A stretch of 64,000 nucleotides of DNA from an uncultured Lentibacter sp. (GTDB lineage: Bacteria > Pseudomonadota > Alphaproteobacteria > Rhodobacterales > Rhodobacteraceae), in contig NZ_CAKZKL010000017.1 in the NCBI RefSeq assembly GCF_937123735.1, forward strand, positions 23,133 through 87,132, given 5' to 3'. The notes beneath the pieces are model-generated. The model was not told the origin of the DNA. It was given only the letters and a program-made list of their open reading frames with translations, and did not search any database. This document shows, in pieces, positions 27,559 through 34,875 of the stretch (its first letter is position 1; each line of letters begins with the position of its first letter). Position numbers and translations under genes: made by a program.

Positions 27559-27891
27559 ATGCCCAAGCTCATCAAACTCTATATTGTGAATGTCGCGATC
27601 GGCTTTGCCTTGGCCGGGCTGTTTGTGGCCATGCTGCTGTGGTTCAATATTGCCAATCTCTGGCATCTTGTGAGCACCTCGGACAAGGGTATCCTGGCGG
27701 TCATGATCCTTTGGGTGTCAAACGGGATTATTTTTGCCGGTGTGCAGTTTGGCATCGCCGTGATGCGCATAAAGGATGACGATGACGACGAGCCACGCGG
27801 TGGCACGCGCGCGCCCAGCCTTGTGCATCTCGCTGAGCCGGTGCCTGTGCGCGTGACACCAAAGCGCCAGCCACAGGCCCGCCGCCCCTAA
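27559..27891 (+). CDS. Small membrane protein of unknown function
   Basis: The 110-residue protein has two membrane helices (about residues 8-30 and 46-66), an acidic patch DDDDDEP right after the second, and a basic Pro-rich tail. A GAGAGAAGGA site precedes the ATG. I do not recognise a characterised homologue; similar two-helix proteins are widespread in Rhodobacteraceae. The strong acidic cluster at the membrane exit is the only distinctive feature. Confidence 0.72.
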   Translation: MPKLIKLYIVNVAIGFALAGLFVAMLLWFNIANLWHLVSTSDKGILAVMILWVSNGIIFAGVQFGIAVMRIKDDDDDEPRGGTRAPSLVHLAEPVPVRVTPKRQPQARRP

Positions 27892-27899
27892 ACGCTCAT

Positions 27900-28110
27900 T
27901 CTTTTCAAGAAAATGTGGTGACGGAACCACCGCAGCCGTTGGGTTATCTCATTCCCGAGGACCTGTATGTACAGGTGGGCGTCAGGTAACATGGCCAGGG
28001 CCATGACAGAGCCAACTCCCTCGGAATTGCTTAAGGCCACCGGAATGCAACCGTAAACGAGAAGGGCAGAAGCCGTCAAACGATAGGTAGGGCTTCGCAG
28101 GGGGCTGCGC
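27900..28110 (+). ncRNA. Candidate structured RNA with pseudoknot in the gap before mmcB
   Basis: This gene-free interval can fold extensively. A hairpin pairs 27915-27919 with 27926-27930. A closing helix pairs CGCAGCC (27931-27937) with GGCTGCG (28103-28109). Inside it, GTTGG (27938-27942) pairs with CCAAC (28012-28016), GTTATCT (27943-27949) with AGGTAAC (27984-27990), ACCTGT (27961-27966) with ACAGGT (27971-27976), and CATGGC (27990-27995) with GCCATG (28000-28005). ATTCCCGAGG (27951-27960) can pair with CCTCGGAAT (28019-28027), one bulge, which crosses other helices and makes a pseudoknot. Orientation is assumed. The family is not identified. Confidence 0.45.
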
Positions 28111-28144
28111 AAGGGCCATTGGCCGCGAATCGGGCTTGATAGAC

Positions 28145-28159
28145 GTTCACATTTTGTTC
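28145..28159 (+). promoter_or_regulatory. LexA (SOS) box before mmcB
   Basis: The sequence GTTCACATTTTGTTC is an exact GTTC-N7-GTTC, the LexA operator described for Rhodobacter and other alphaproteobacteria. It ends 11 bases before the mmcB start codon, so bound LexA would block transcription or translation initiation. The gene behind it belongs to a family linked with DNA damage, which supports the call. Confidence 0.85.
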
Positions 28160-28170
28160 ACCATGAGGCC

Positions 28171-28611
28171 ATGACAGATATTTTTGAGAGATCACAACAG
28201 GGCCAGCTTCTGGCGCGCGGTGTGTGCCGACATTTGCGCAGCTATGATTTTGCAACCGTGGAAGAGTTTGTCCCGGAGCGTGGCAAGCGTGTGGACGTGA
28301 TGGCACTTGGGCCAAAGGGTGAGATTTGGGTGATTGAGTGCAAATCCAGCCGCGAGGATTTCAGGGCCGATCAGAAATGGGAGGGCTACCTGGAGTGGTG
28401 TGATCGGTTTTTCTGGGCGGTCGATGAGGCGTTTCCGTTGGAGCTCTTGCCGGATGACACCGGGCTGATCATGGCAGATGCCTATGGCGCGCAAGTGGTG
28501 CGCATGGGGCCGGAAAGCAAGCTTGCTGCGGCACGGCGCAAGAAGGTTACGCTCAAATTTGCCCGCGATGTGGCCCGCCGTCACCACCGGTTGCGCGATC
28601 CGAAGCTATAG
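28171..28611 (+). CDS. MmcB family DNA repair protein
   Basis: The 146-residue protein resembles MmcB, named in Caulobacter as an SOS-controlled gene involved in mitomycin C damage survival. The fold looks like the PD-(D/E)xK nuclease superfamily: RVDVMALGPKGEIWVIECKSSREDF (about residues 41-65) supplies the Asp and E-x-K triad, and a DQKWEGYLEWCDRFFWAV segment follows. Catalysis has to be inferred. It is probably expressed alone from the SOS box just upstream; the next gene is convergent. Confidence 0.88.
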   Translation: MTDIFERSQQGQLLARGVCRHLRSYDFATVEEFVPERGKRVDVMALGPKGEIWVIECKSSREDFRADQKWEGYLEWCDRFFWAVDEAFPLELLPDDTGLIMADAYGAQVVRMGPESKLAAARRKKVTLKFARDVARRHHRLRDPKL

Positions 28612-28614
28612 GGC

Positions 28615-28794
28615 CTAGCCGCGGATGGCCTTGGCCGCCGCGCGAATTTCTTCGGCGATTTCTTCGGCCTCTTCAGGTGTGAAATCCATCGGGATTTCAA
28701 CACCATCTGCCTCAACAAAAATGCGCACCATGCCCTGATCTGTCGGGCCGATCTGCATATTGGCTTCGATGTCGCGTTCGGTGTTGATGCCCAT
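28615..28794 (-). CDS. Small acidic protein, DUF6324-like
   Basis: The 59-residue product reads MGINTERDIEANMQIGPT at the start and ends in an acidic amphipathic helix (FTPEEAEEIAEEIRAAAKAIR). It has a GGAGAGCC-type ribosome site before the ATG. I recall it as a small conserved Rhodobacteraceae protein of unknown function. The long frame running upstream is non-coding antisense to the GNAT gene. No partner or catalytic residue is visible. Confidence 0.75.
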   Translation of the reverse strand: MGINTERDIEANMQIGPTDQGMVRIFVEADGVEIPMDFTPEEAEEIAEEIRAAAKAIRG

Positions 28795-28872
28795 GGCGGC
28801 TCTCCTTCGTTGCGGTTTTGAGCTAGCGAGTTTTGGCTTGCGATGCAAGGGCAGCGCAGGCAGGCTCCTGCC

Positions 28873-29355
28873 ATGAACGGGATAAGTTTGCGAGACTTTG
28901 GTGCCAAAGATGCGCGCTGGCTGGCCGAGCAGCACGGGCTGCTTTACGCGCGTGACGAGGGGTTTGACGCCAGCTTTCAAGTGCTTGTCAGCGAGATTAT
29001 CGCCGATTTTCTCACCAGCCATGATGCGGGCAGCGAGCGGGGCTGGATTGCCGAACGCGCGGGCAAGCGCCTCGGCTCGATCTTTTGTGTGCGCCTTGAT
29101 GAAAACACTGCCAAGCTCAGGTTGTTTCTGCTCTTGCCCGAGGCGCGCGGGCTGGGTCTTGGCCGCCTGCTTCTGGGCACATGTATGGAATTTGCCCGCG
29201 CGCGGGGCTACCGCGCGATGAAACTCTGGACCCATGAGAGCCACAAAGCGGCCTGTGCGCTTTATGCCCGTGCAGGCTGGCGCTGTGTTTCGTCAAAACC
29301 TGTGCGCAGTTTTGGTGTCGATCTTGTGGAACAAAGCTGGGAAATCGCGCTTTAA
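28873..29355 (+). CDS. GNAT family N-acetyltransferase
   Basis: The 160-residue enzyme transfers an acetyl group from acetyl-CoA to an unknown amine. It has the GNAT core with LFLLLPEARGLGLGRLLLG (about residues 83-101), whose R-G-L-G-L-G is the CoA pyrophosphate loop, and ALYARAGWRCV near 135. The N-terminal segment LAEQHGLLYARDEGFDASFQVLVSEI resembles that of the acetyltransferase half of MarR-GNAT fusions, but no MarR domain is attached here. The start after a poor ribosome site is chosen by homology; an ATG ten codons upstream is possible. Confidence 0.85.
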   Translation: MNGISLRDFGAKDARWLAEQHGLLYARDEGFDASFQVLVSEIIADFLTSHDAGSERGWIAERAGKRLGSIFCVRLDENTAKLRLFLLLPEARGLGLGRLLLGTCMEFARARGYRAMKLWTHESHKAACALYARAGWRCVSSKPVRSFGVDLVEQSWEIAL

Positions 29356-29398
29356 GCCCCTTGCATTCGAAAGCGTGGAGCGCTAAATCGCCCCCAGT

Positions 29399-29475
29399 GC
29401 CGCCTTAGCTCAGTTGGTTAGAGCGCCTGATTGTGGATCAGGAGGTCCCTGGTTCGAGACCAGGAGGTGGTACCA
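29399..29475 (+). tRNA. tRNA-His (anticodon GTG)
   Basis: The cloverleaf is clear: acceptor GCCGCCT with AGGTGGT, D arm GCTC...GAGC, anticodon stem CCTGA/TCAGG with loop TTGTGGA, and T arm CCTGG/CCAGG around TTCGAGA; CCA is encoded (29473-29475). The base before position 1 is T, so there is no encoded G-1, and the discriminator is A (29472). This matches the known alphaproteobacterial exception in which tRNA-His lacks the extra G. The G1-U72 and G4-U69 pairs are wobbles. Its 3' end touches the stop codon of the convergent gene. Confidence 0.95.
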
Positions 29476-29793
29476 CTACTTTCCCGCTTCAACCGTGATC
29501 TCTTGCAAGAGCGTTGATCCGTCGCGCGCAAAAACCAGGATGCGCCCGTCTTGCGTGACCACGGCAAACCAGTTTTCGCCTTGTGTGACGGCTTGGGCCT
29601 TTGTGCCCTCGGGCAAGCTGATGCGCGCAGGCAGCGGTGGCACATCGGCCTGCAAGCGGATGACAAGCAGGGCAATCACCGCTACAAGCCCGACAATCAT
29701 CACCCCCGCAAGGGCTGTTACCAGAAGTTTGAGGTAGCGCACGAGGCTTGGGTCAACTTCAATTTGCTCTTGGCCTTCGGGGGTTTCATTCAT
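29476..29793 (-). CDS. Single-span membrane protein, DUF6476-like
   Basis: The 105-residue protein has a short acidic N-terminus, one membrane helix (about residues 21-47) and a small beta-rich exported domain (about 50-105) with NWFAVVTQDGRILVFARDG. I recall this as a Rhodobacteraceae family of unknown function (DUF6476). Its start codon overlaps the start of the pseudouridine synthase gene on the other strand (CATG), so the two cannot have independent leaders of normal length. Its stop abuts tRNA-His. Confidence 0.75.
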   Translation of the reverse strand: MNETPEGQEQIEVDPSLVRYLKLLVTALAGVMIVGLVAVIALLVIRLQADVPPLPARISLPEGTKAQAVTQGENWFAVVTQDGRILVFARDGSTLLQEITVEAGK

Positions 29794-30817
29794 GGCACAT
29801 GCCTCGCTAGAATTCCGGATATTGGCGGACCCGCCTGCCCGCCTTGATAAGGCGCTTTCACGCGATGTGCCAGAGGCCGCCGCCTTGAGCCGCACACGCC
29901 TTGCCAAGCTGATGGAGCAGGGCGCTGTGCGGGTCAACGGCACACTGGCCGCAAACCCCAAGGCGCGGGTGGAAGAGGGGGATCTTATCCAGATTACGCT
30001 GGAGGCGGCTGAAGAGAGCCATATCACGCCGCAAGCGATCGCGCTGGATGTGGTCTATGAAGATGCCGCGCTGATCGTGGTGAACAAGCCCGCCGGCATG
30101 GTCGTGCATCCGGCGCCGGGCACGCCGGACGGCACGCTGGTCAATGCGTTGATGCACCATTGCGGGGAGTCACTTTCTGGCGTGGGTGGCGTGGCCCGCC
30201 CGGGGATCGTGCACCGCATCGACAAAGACACAAGCGGGCTTCTGGTGGCTGCAAAAACCGATCAGGCCCATCACGGGCTCGCCGTGCAGTTTGAAAAGCA
30301 CACAGTTGCGCGGCACTATCGGGCGCTGGTCTATGGCGTGCCCGAAGCCTCTGATCCGCGGTTAAGCGGCTTGCGGGGGGTGAGCTTTGAGGCGGCGGGT
30401 GTTATGAAAATCTCAACCCAGCTGGCGCGCCACAAGCATGACCGCCAAAAGCAGGCGGTGTTTTTTGAGGGTGCGCGCCACGCGGTGACACGGGCAAGGG
30501 TGGTTGAGGCCTTTGGCGCGCCGGCCTCGGTTTCTTTGGTGGATTGCTGGTTGGAAACCGGGCGCACCCATCAGATTCGGGTGCATATGGCCCATGCCGG
30601 TCACGGTCTTCTGGGGGATCCTGTCTATGGGGGGCGGCGCAAACTCAGCGAGAAAGCCTTTGGTGCTGAGGCTGTGGCGGCGGTGAAGGGGTTTGCGCGC
30701 CAGGCGCTTCATGCGGCCAGCCTCGGATTTGCGCACCCGGTGAGCGGCGAGTTGCTGCATTTTGAGGCAGAGCTTCCAGCCGATATGAGCGCCCTCCTGG
30801 CGGCCCTGAAAAATTGA
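29792..30817 (+). CDS. RluA family pseudouridine synthase (RluD-like)
   Basis: The enzyme isomerises uridines in 23S rRNA; RluD-type members act on helix 69. The 341-residue protein has an S4 domain (about residues 16-80: RLDKALSRDV and RVNGTLAANPKARVEEGD) and a catalytic domain with GIVHRIDKDTSGLLVAAKT near 137, where the aspartate is the nucleophile, RHYRALVYG near 172 and the WLETGRTHQIRVHMAH motif near 252. Order and length fit RluD. Its ATG overlaps the start codon of the divergent gene. Confidence 0.93.
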   Translation: MAHASLEFRILADPPARLDKALSRDVPEAAALSRTRLAKLMEQGAVRVNGTLAANPKARVEEGDLIQITLEAAEESHITPQAIALDVVYEDAALIVVNKPAGMVVHPAPGTPDGTLVNALMHHCGESLSGVGGVARPGIVHRIDKDTSGLLVAAKTDQAHHGLAVQFEKHTVARHYRALVYGVPEASDPRLSGLRGVSFEAAGVMKISTQLARHKHDRQKQAVFFEGARHAVTRARVVEAFGAPASVSLVDCWLETGRTHQIRVHMAHAGHGLLGDPVYGGRRKLSEKAFGAEAVAAVKGFARQALHAASLGFAHPVSGELLHFEAELPADMSALLAALKN

Positions 30818-30895
30818 TCCCGCAGGGCTTAAGCGGCGTAAAGGGGTAAAGACACAGGCCGACAACAAGAAAGAAGCCCCGCAGGCGCGCCAGAC

Positions 30896-30924
30896 TTGAA
30901 ACATAAGCGCCGCGTGCCTACATC
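30896..30924 (+). promoter_or_regulatory. Candidate rpoH promoter
   Basis: CTTGAAA precedes 17 bases and TACATC (TTGAAA at 30896-30901, TACATC at 30919-30924), 39 bases before the rpoH ATG. CTTGAAA is also the -35 of sigma-32 promoters, so autoregulation is possible. Confidence 0.4.
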
Positions 30925-30962
30925 AATGTTAAGCCCTGTTACATAAAGGGAGGGAGCACGAG

Positions 30963-31859
30963 ATGAGCAACTACAAAAACCTGCCCGCACCGACACCGGA
31001 AGGCGGCCTGAACCGCTATATGCAGGAGATCCGCAAGTTTCCGCTGCTGGAGCCTGAAGAGGAATACATGCTCGCCAAGCGCTGGGTCGAGCAGGAAGAT
31101 ACCGAGGCGGCTCACCGAATGGTCACGTCACACCTGCGGCTCGCTGCCAAAATCGCCATGGGCTACCGTGGCTATGGGCTGCCTCAAGCCGAGGTTATTT
31201 CCGAGGCCAATGTGGGCCTCATGCAGGCGGTGAAGCGCTTTGATCCGGAAAAGGGCTTCCGTCTGGCGACCTACGCCATGTGGTGGATCCGCGCGAGCAT
31301 CCAGGAGTATATCCTGCGCTCCTGGAGCCTTGTGAAGCTTGGCACAACCTCGGCCCAGAAAAAACTGTTCTTCAACCTCCGTAAGGCCAAGGCCCGCATT
31401 GGCGCATTGGAAGAAGGGGATTTGCGCCCCGAAAATGTCCAGAGAATTGCCACAGATCTCGGAGTGACAGAAACCGAGGTTATCTCGATGAACCGTCGCC
31501 TCTCCGGCGGTGACGCGTCGCTCAACGCCACGGTGGGCTCGGAAGGCGAAGGCACCATGCAATGGCAGGATTGGCTGGAAGATGAAGACGCCGATCAAGC
31601 CGCTGATTATGCGGAACGCGATGAAATGACAGCCCGGCGCGAGCTTCTCGCAGAGGCGATGGATGTGCTCAACGCGCGAGAGAAAGACATCCTCACCCAG
31701 CGCCGCCTGAGCGAGGAAACCATAACGCTGGAAGATCTCTCCAGCCAATATGACGTGAGCCGCGAACGCATCCGTCAAATCGAGGTGCGCGCTTTTGAAA
31801 AGCTGCAAAAGCGAATGCGTGATCTGGCGAAAGACCGTGGGATGCTCGCCAGTGCCTGA
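30963..31859 (+). CDS. rpoH: RNA polymerase heat-shock sigma factor RpoH
   Basis: The 298-residue sigma-70-family protein has region 2 with VTSHLRLAAKIAMGYRGYG near residue 54, DPEKGFRLATYAMWWIRASIQEYI near 95, the diagnostic RpoH box AQKKLFFNLRKAK (about 131-143), and region 4 with LSSQYDVSRERIRQIEVRAFEKL near 259. Alphaproteobacteria often have two rpoH genes; which one this is cannot be told. A strong GGGAGGGAG ribosome site precedes the ATG. Confidence 0.95.
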   Translation: MSNYKNLPAPTPEGGLNRYMQEIRKFPLLEPEEEYMLAKRWVEQEDTEAAHRMVTSHLRLAAKIAMGYRGYGLPQAEVISEANVGLMQAVKRFDPEKGFRLATYAMWWIRASIQEYILRSWSLVKLGTTSAQKKLFFNLRKAKARIGALEEGDLRPENVQRIATDLGVTETEVISMNRRLSGGDASLNATVGSEGEGTMQWQDWLEDEDADQAADYAERDEMTARRELLAEAMDVLNAREKDILTQRRLSEETITLEDLSSQYDVSRERIRQIEVRAFEKLQKRMRDLAKDRGMLASA

Positions 31860-31903
31860 GCTCTTGAATACAGCTTTCTTATTGCTGAAAATATCCTAGG
31901 GGG

Positions 31904-31925
31904 TGCGGGGGACTAGTCCCCCGCA
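31904..31925. terminator. Perfect 22-bp palindrome, likely bidirectional terminator
   Basis: TGCGGGGGAC-TA-GTCCCCCGCA is a perfect inverted repeat between the convergent rpoH and purD genes. It lacks a clear T-run, but the position and very stable stem suit transcript-end formation for both. It includes an ACTAGT centre and follows ATATCCTAGGGGG. Confidence 0.55.
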
Positions 31926-31956
31926 TTGGTCGGATTGGGCGAAGCCAAATTCGAAA

Positions 31957-33222
31957 TCAGCCCAAGGCCCGCCAGCCGATATCGGAGCGCAAGAACCCGT
32001 CAGGCCAGTCTATCTGACGGGTCATTTCGTAAGCCAGCCTGTGCGCCTCTTGGAGCGTGTCTCCCCGCGCCGTGACGGCCAGAACCCGCCCGCCCACAGC
32101 GGTGATCTCCTCTCCTGCAAAGGCTGTGCCCGCGTGAAAGACCATCTGAGTGCTGGAGCGTGGCAGCGGCTCCAGCCCCTTGATCACAGAGCCTTTTTTG
32201 TAAGCTCCGGGATAGCCTTTGGCGGCCATCACAACTGTCATCGCATGGTCGTTGGCCCAGTGCACCTTGGCCTCCGAGAGCCGGCCCTCGGCGGCGGCGT
32301 GGATGTGGTCAAAAGCCTGTGCCCCAAGGCGCATCATCAGCACCTGGCATTCAGGGTCGCCAAAGCGGGCGTTGTATTCGACCAGCCGCGCCTTGCCATC
32401 CTTGATCATCAGCCCGACAAACAGAACACCCTGATAGGGCGTGCCGCGGCGCGCCATTTCGCGCAGGGTCGGGCGCACGATCTCCTCCATCGTCTGCGCC
32501 ACAACCGCCTCGCTCATCACCGGCGCGGGGGAGTAGGCGCCCATGCCGCCGGTGTTTGGCCCGGTGTCGCCTTCGCCCACGCGCTTGTGGTCTTGGGCCG
32601 TGCCAAGCGGCAGGGCCTCTTCGCCGTCACAGAGCACAAAGAAGCTGGCTTCCTCACCGTCCATGAACTCTTCGATCACAACTTCCGCGCCCGCAGCGCC
32701 AAGGCTGCCTGCGAACATATCGTCCACGGCGCTCAGGGCCTCTTCAAGGGTCATGGCCACAACAACGCCTTTGCCTGCGGCCAGCCCGTCGGCCTTGATC
32801 ACGATCGGTGCGCCTTGGGCCTGCACATAGGCGCGCGCCGGGGCGGCTTCGCTAAAGTGGGCATAGGCGGCTGTGGGCGCGCCTGAGGCGTCGCAAATCT
32901 CTTTGGTGAAGGCTTTGGAGGCTTCGAGCTGGGCTGCGGCCGCACTTGGCCCGAACGTGAGGATGCCGGCCGCGCGCAGCGCGTCTGACACGCCTGCGGC
33001 CAGCGGCGCTTCCGGCCCGATGATGACAAAGTCGATGGCCTCGGCGCGGGCAAAGGCGACAACGGCCTCGCCATCGTTGATATCCAGCGGAACACATGTC
33101 GCCAGCTCGGCGATGCCTGCATTGCCGGGCGCAACGAAAAGCCTGTCGCACTTGGGGTTTTGCGCGGTGGCCCAGGCGAGGGCGTGTTCGCGGCCTCCGC
33201 TTCCAAGGATAAGGATGTTCAT
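31957..33222 (-). CDS. purD: Phosphoribosylamine--glycine ligase
   Basis: PurD makes glycinamide ribonucleotide in purine synthesis. The 421-residue ATP-grasp enzyme starts MNILILGSGGREHALAW, has IKADGLAAGKGVVVAMT near residue 143, the GPNTGGMGAYSPAPV motif near 220, and the metal-binding EYNARFGDPECQVLM near 288. The start given is the family start; the frame remains open 150 bases upstream into xseA territory. Divergent from xseA with 73 bp between them. Confidence 0.96.
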   Translation of the reverse strand: MNILILGSGGREHALAWATAQNPKCDRLFVAPGNAGIAELATCVPLDINDGEAVVAFARAEAIDFVIIGPEAPLAAGVSDALRAAGILTFGPSAAAAQLEASKAFTKEICDASGAPTAAYAHFSEAAPARAYVQAQGAPIVIKADGLAAGKGVVVAMTLEEALSAVDDMFAGSLGAAGAEVVIEEFMDGEEASFFVLCDGEEALPLGTAQDHKRVGEGDTGPNTGGMGAYSPAPVMSEAVVAQTMEEIVRPTLREMARRGTPYQGVLFVGLMIKDGKARLVEYNARFGDPECQVLMMRLGAQAFDHIHAAAEGRLSEAKVHWANDHAMTVVMAAKGYPGAYKKGSVIKGLEPLPRSSTQMVFHAGTAFAGEEITAVGGRVLAVTARGDTLQEAHRLAYEMTRQIDWPDGFLRSDIGWRALG

Positions 33223-33295
33223 GCGCGCAACTCCTGCTTGGCCTTCTTTCGCCCGCGTTCTAAGCTGGCGGGCAAAGAGATACAAGCGAGGCGAA

Positions 33296-34774
33296 ATGTC
33301 CGACCTGATTGATGATGGCAGTGATCTGGGCAATGCGCCCGAATTTTCGGTTTCCGAGATTTCCAACGCCATCAAGCGGGTGATTGAGGGCGAGTTTTCG
33401 CATGTGCGAATCCGGGGCGAGGTGGGCCGGGTGAGTCGGCCGCGCTCGGGCCATCTCTATCTCGATCTGAAGGACGATAAATCTGTCATCAACGCGATCA
33501 TCTGGAAGGGCGTGGCAGCGCGGCTTCCGGTGCAGCCAGAAGAGGGTATGGAGGTTGTCGCCGTCGGGCGGATGACAACTTTTGCAGGCCAGTCGCGTTA
33601 CCAGATCATCATTGAAGAGATCCGCCCCGCCGGTGTGGGCGCGCTGATGGCGATGCTGGAAAAGCGTAAGCAGATGCTCGCTGCCGAAGGGCTGTTTGCG
33701 CCCGAACGCAAGCGGGCCTTGCCGTATTTGCCTGAGGTGATCGGCGTTGTGACTTCACCGTCGGGCGCAGTGATTCGCGATATTTTGCACCGTTTGCGCG
33801 ACAGGTTTCCACGCAAGGTTCTGGTCTGGCCCGTGGCCGTGCAGGGCGAAAAATGCGCAGGCGAAGTGGCGCGCGCGATTGCGGGTTTTAACGCGCTTAC
33901 GCCCGGCGGGGCCTTGCCGCGGCCTGATCTGATCATCGTGGCGCGCGGCGGGGGCTCTGTCGAAGACCTCTGGGGCTTTAACGAGGAGGTGGTGGCGCGG
34001 GCCGTGGCGGATTCGCAGATCCCGCTCATCTCGGCCGTGGGCCATGAAACGGATACCACGCTCATTGACTATGTGTCCGACCGGCGCGCGCCCACGCCCA
34101 CGGCGGCGGCGGAGCTGGCTGTGCCGGTGCGGCTGGAGCTGCTGGCCTGGGTCAGTGATCAGGGCGCGCGGATGCGCCATGCGCTTTCAAACGGGGTGCG
34201 CCAGCGGGGCCAGCGCCTGCGGGATCTGGCGCGCGCGTTGCCGCGCCTTGAGAGCCTGGTGGAAGCGCCGCGTCAGCGGCTTGACCGCGCAGCCGACAGG
34301 CTGCCCGCCGCGCTGGTGCGCGGGGTGCAGTTGCGGCGCGTGGCGTTGTCAGAGGCGTCGGGCAGTTTGCGCCCGTCGGTCTTGCACCATCTGGTGCGCA
34401 GTGATGCGCAGCGGCTCGCAGGGCTTGGCGCGCGGCTGAATGTTGCGGCGGTGCGCCGTGATCTTTCGCGCAAAAGCAATGACTTGCAACGGCTGACCGA
34501 CCGGTTTGGAACAACAGGCACGCGCCAGATCAAGGCTTTGCGCGAGCGGCTCGAGGCCACGGACCGCCTGCGCGAAACGCTGAGTTACAAGGCCACGCTG
34601 GCGCGCGGATATGCTGTGGTGCGCGGCGGGGGCGCAGTTGTGACGACAAAAGCGGCGGCGCAAAAAGCGGGGTCGCTGGAGATCGAATTTGCCGATGGCC
34701 GCCTGAGCCTGAGCGGCAAAGCCAAGCGCGCGGGCGTGGCTGAGAAGCCACCCGAACAAGGCACGCTGTTTTAA
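33296..34774 (+). CDS. xseA: Exodeoxyribonuclease VII large subunit
   Basis: XseA is the catalytic subunit of a nuclease that degrades single-stranded DNA in repair. The 492-residue protein has the OB domain (FSVSEISNAIKRVIEGEFSHVRIRGEVG near residue 17, GHLYLDLKDD near 53), the catalytic region with VTSPSGAVIRDILHRLRDRFP near 150 and ARGGGSVEDLWGFNEE near 217, and a long coiled-coil C-terminus. The ATG at 33296 gives the normal N-terminus. The small subunit xseB is not adjacent. Confidence 0.94.
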   Translation: MSDLIDDGSDLGNAPEFSVSEISNAIKRVIEGEFSHVRIRGEVGRVSRPRSGHLYLDLKDDKSVINAIIWKGVAARLPVQPEEGMEVVAVGRMTTFAGQSRYQIIIEEIRPAGVGALMAMLEKRKQMLAAEGLFAPERKRALPYLPEVIGVVTSPSGAVIRDILHRLRDRFPRKVLVWPVAVQGEKCAGEVARAIAGFNALTPGGALPRPDLIIVARGGGSVEDLWGFNEEVVARAVADSQIPLISAVGHETDTTLIDYVSDRRAPTPTAAAELAVPVRLELLAWVSDQGARMRHALSNGVRQRGQRLRDLARALPRLESLVEAPRQRLDRAADRLPAALVRGVQLRRVALSEASGSLRPSVLHHLVRSDAQRLAGLGARLNVAAVRRDLSRKSNDLQRLTDRFGTTGTRQIKALRERLEATDRLRETLSYKATLARGYAVVRGGGAVVTTKAAAQKAGSLEIEFADGRLSLSGKAKRAGVAEKPPEQGTLF

Positions 34775-34875
34775 CGCCGCTTCATCGCTTGTTTCCGACA
34801 GCTTCCGTCGCTCATGGGCAGGCGGGCGCGGTTTCAGCGCTGTTTGATCAGCCTGTCAGAGCAGAGGAGGCGGGC

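Noticed and set aside
27888..28112. A 74-codon minus-strand frame in the gap before mmcB
   Set aside because: No ribosome site or family resemblance. The pairing pattern of the same DNA fits a structured RNA better.
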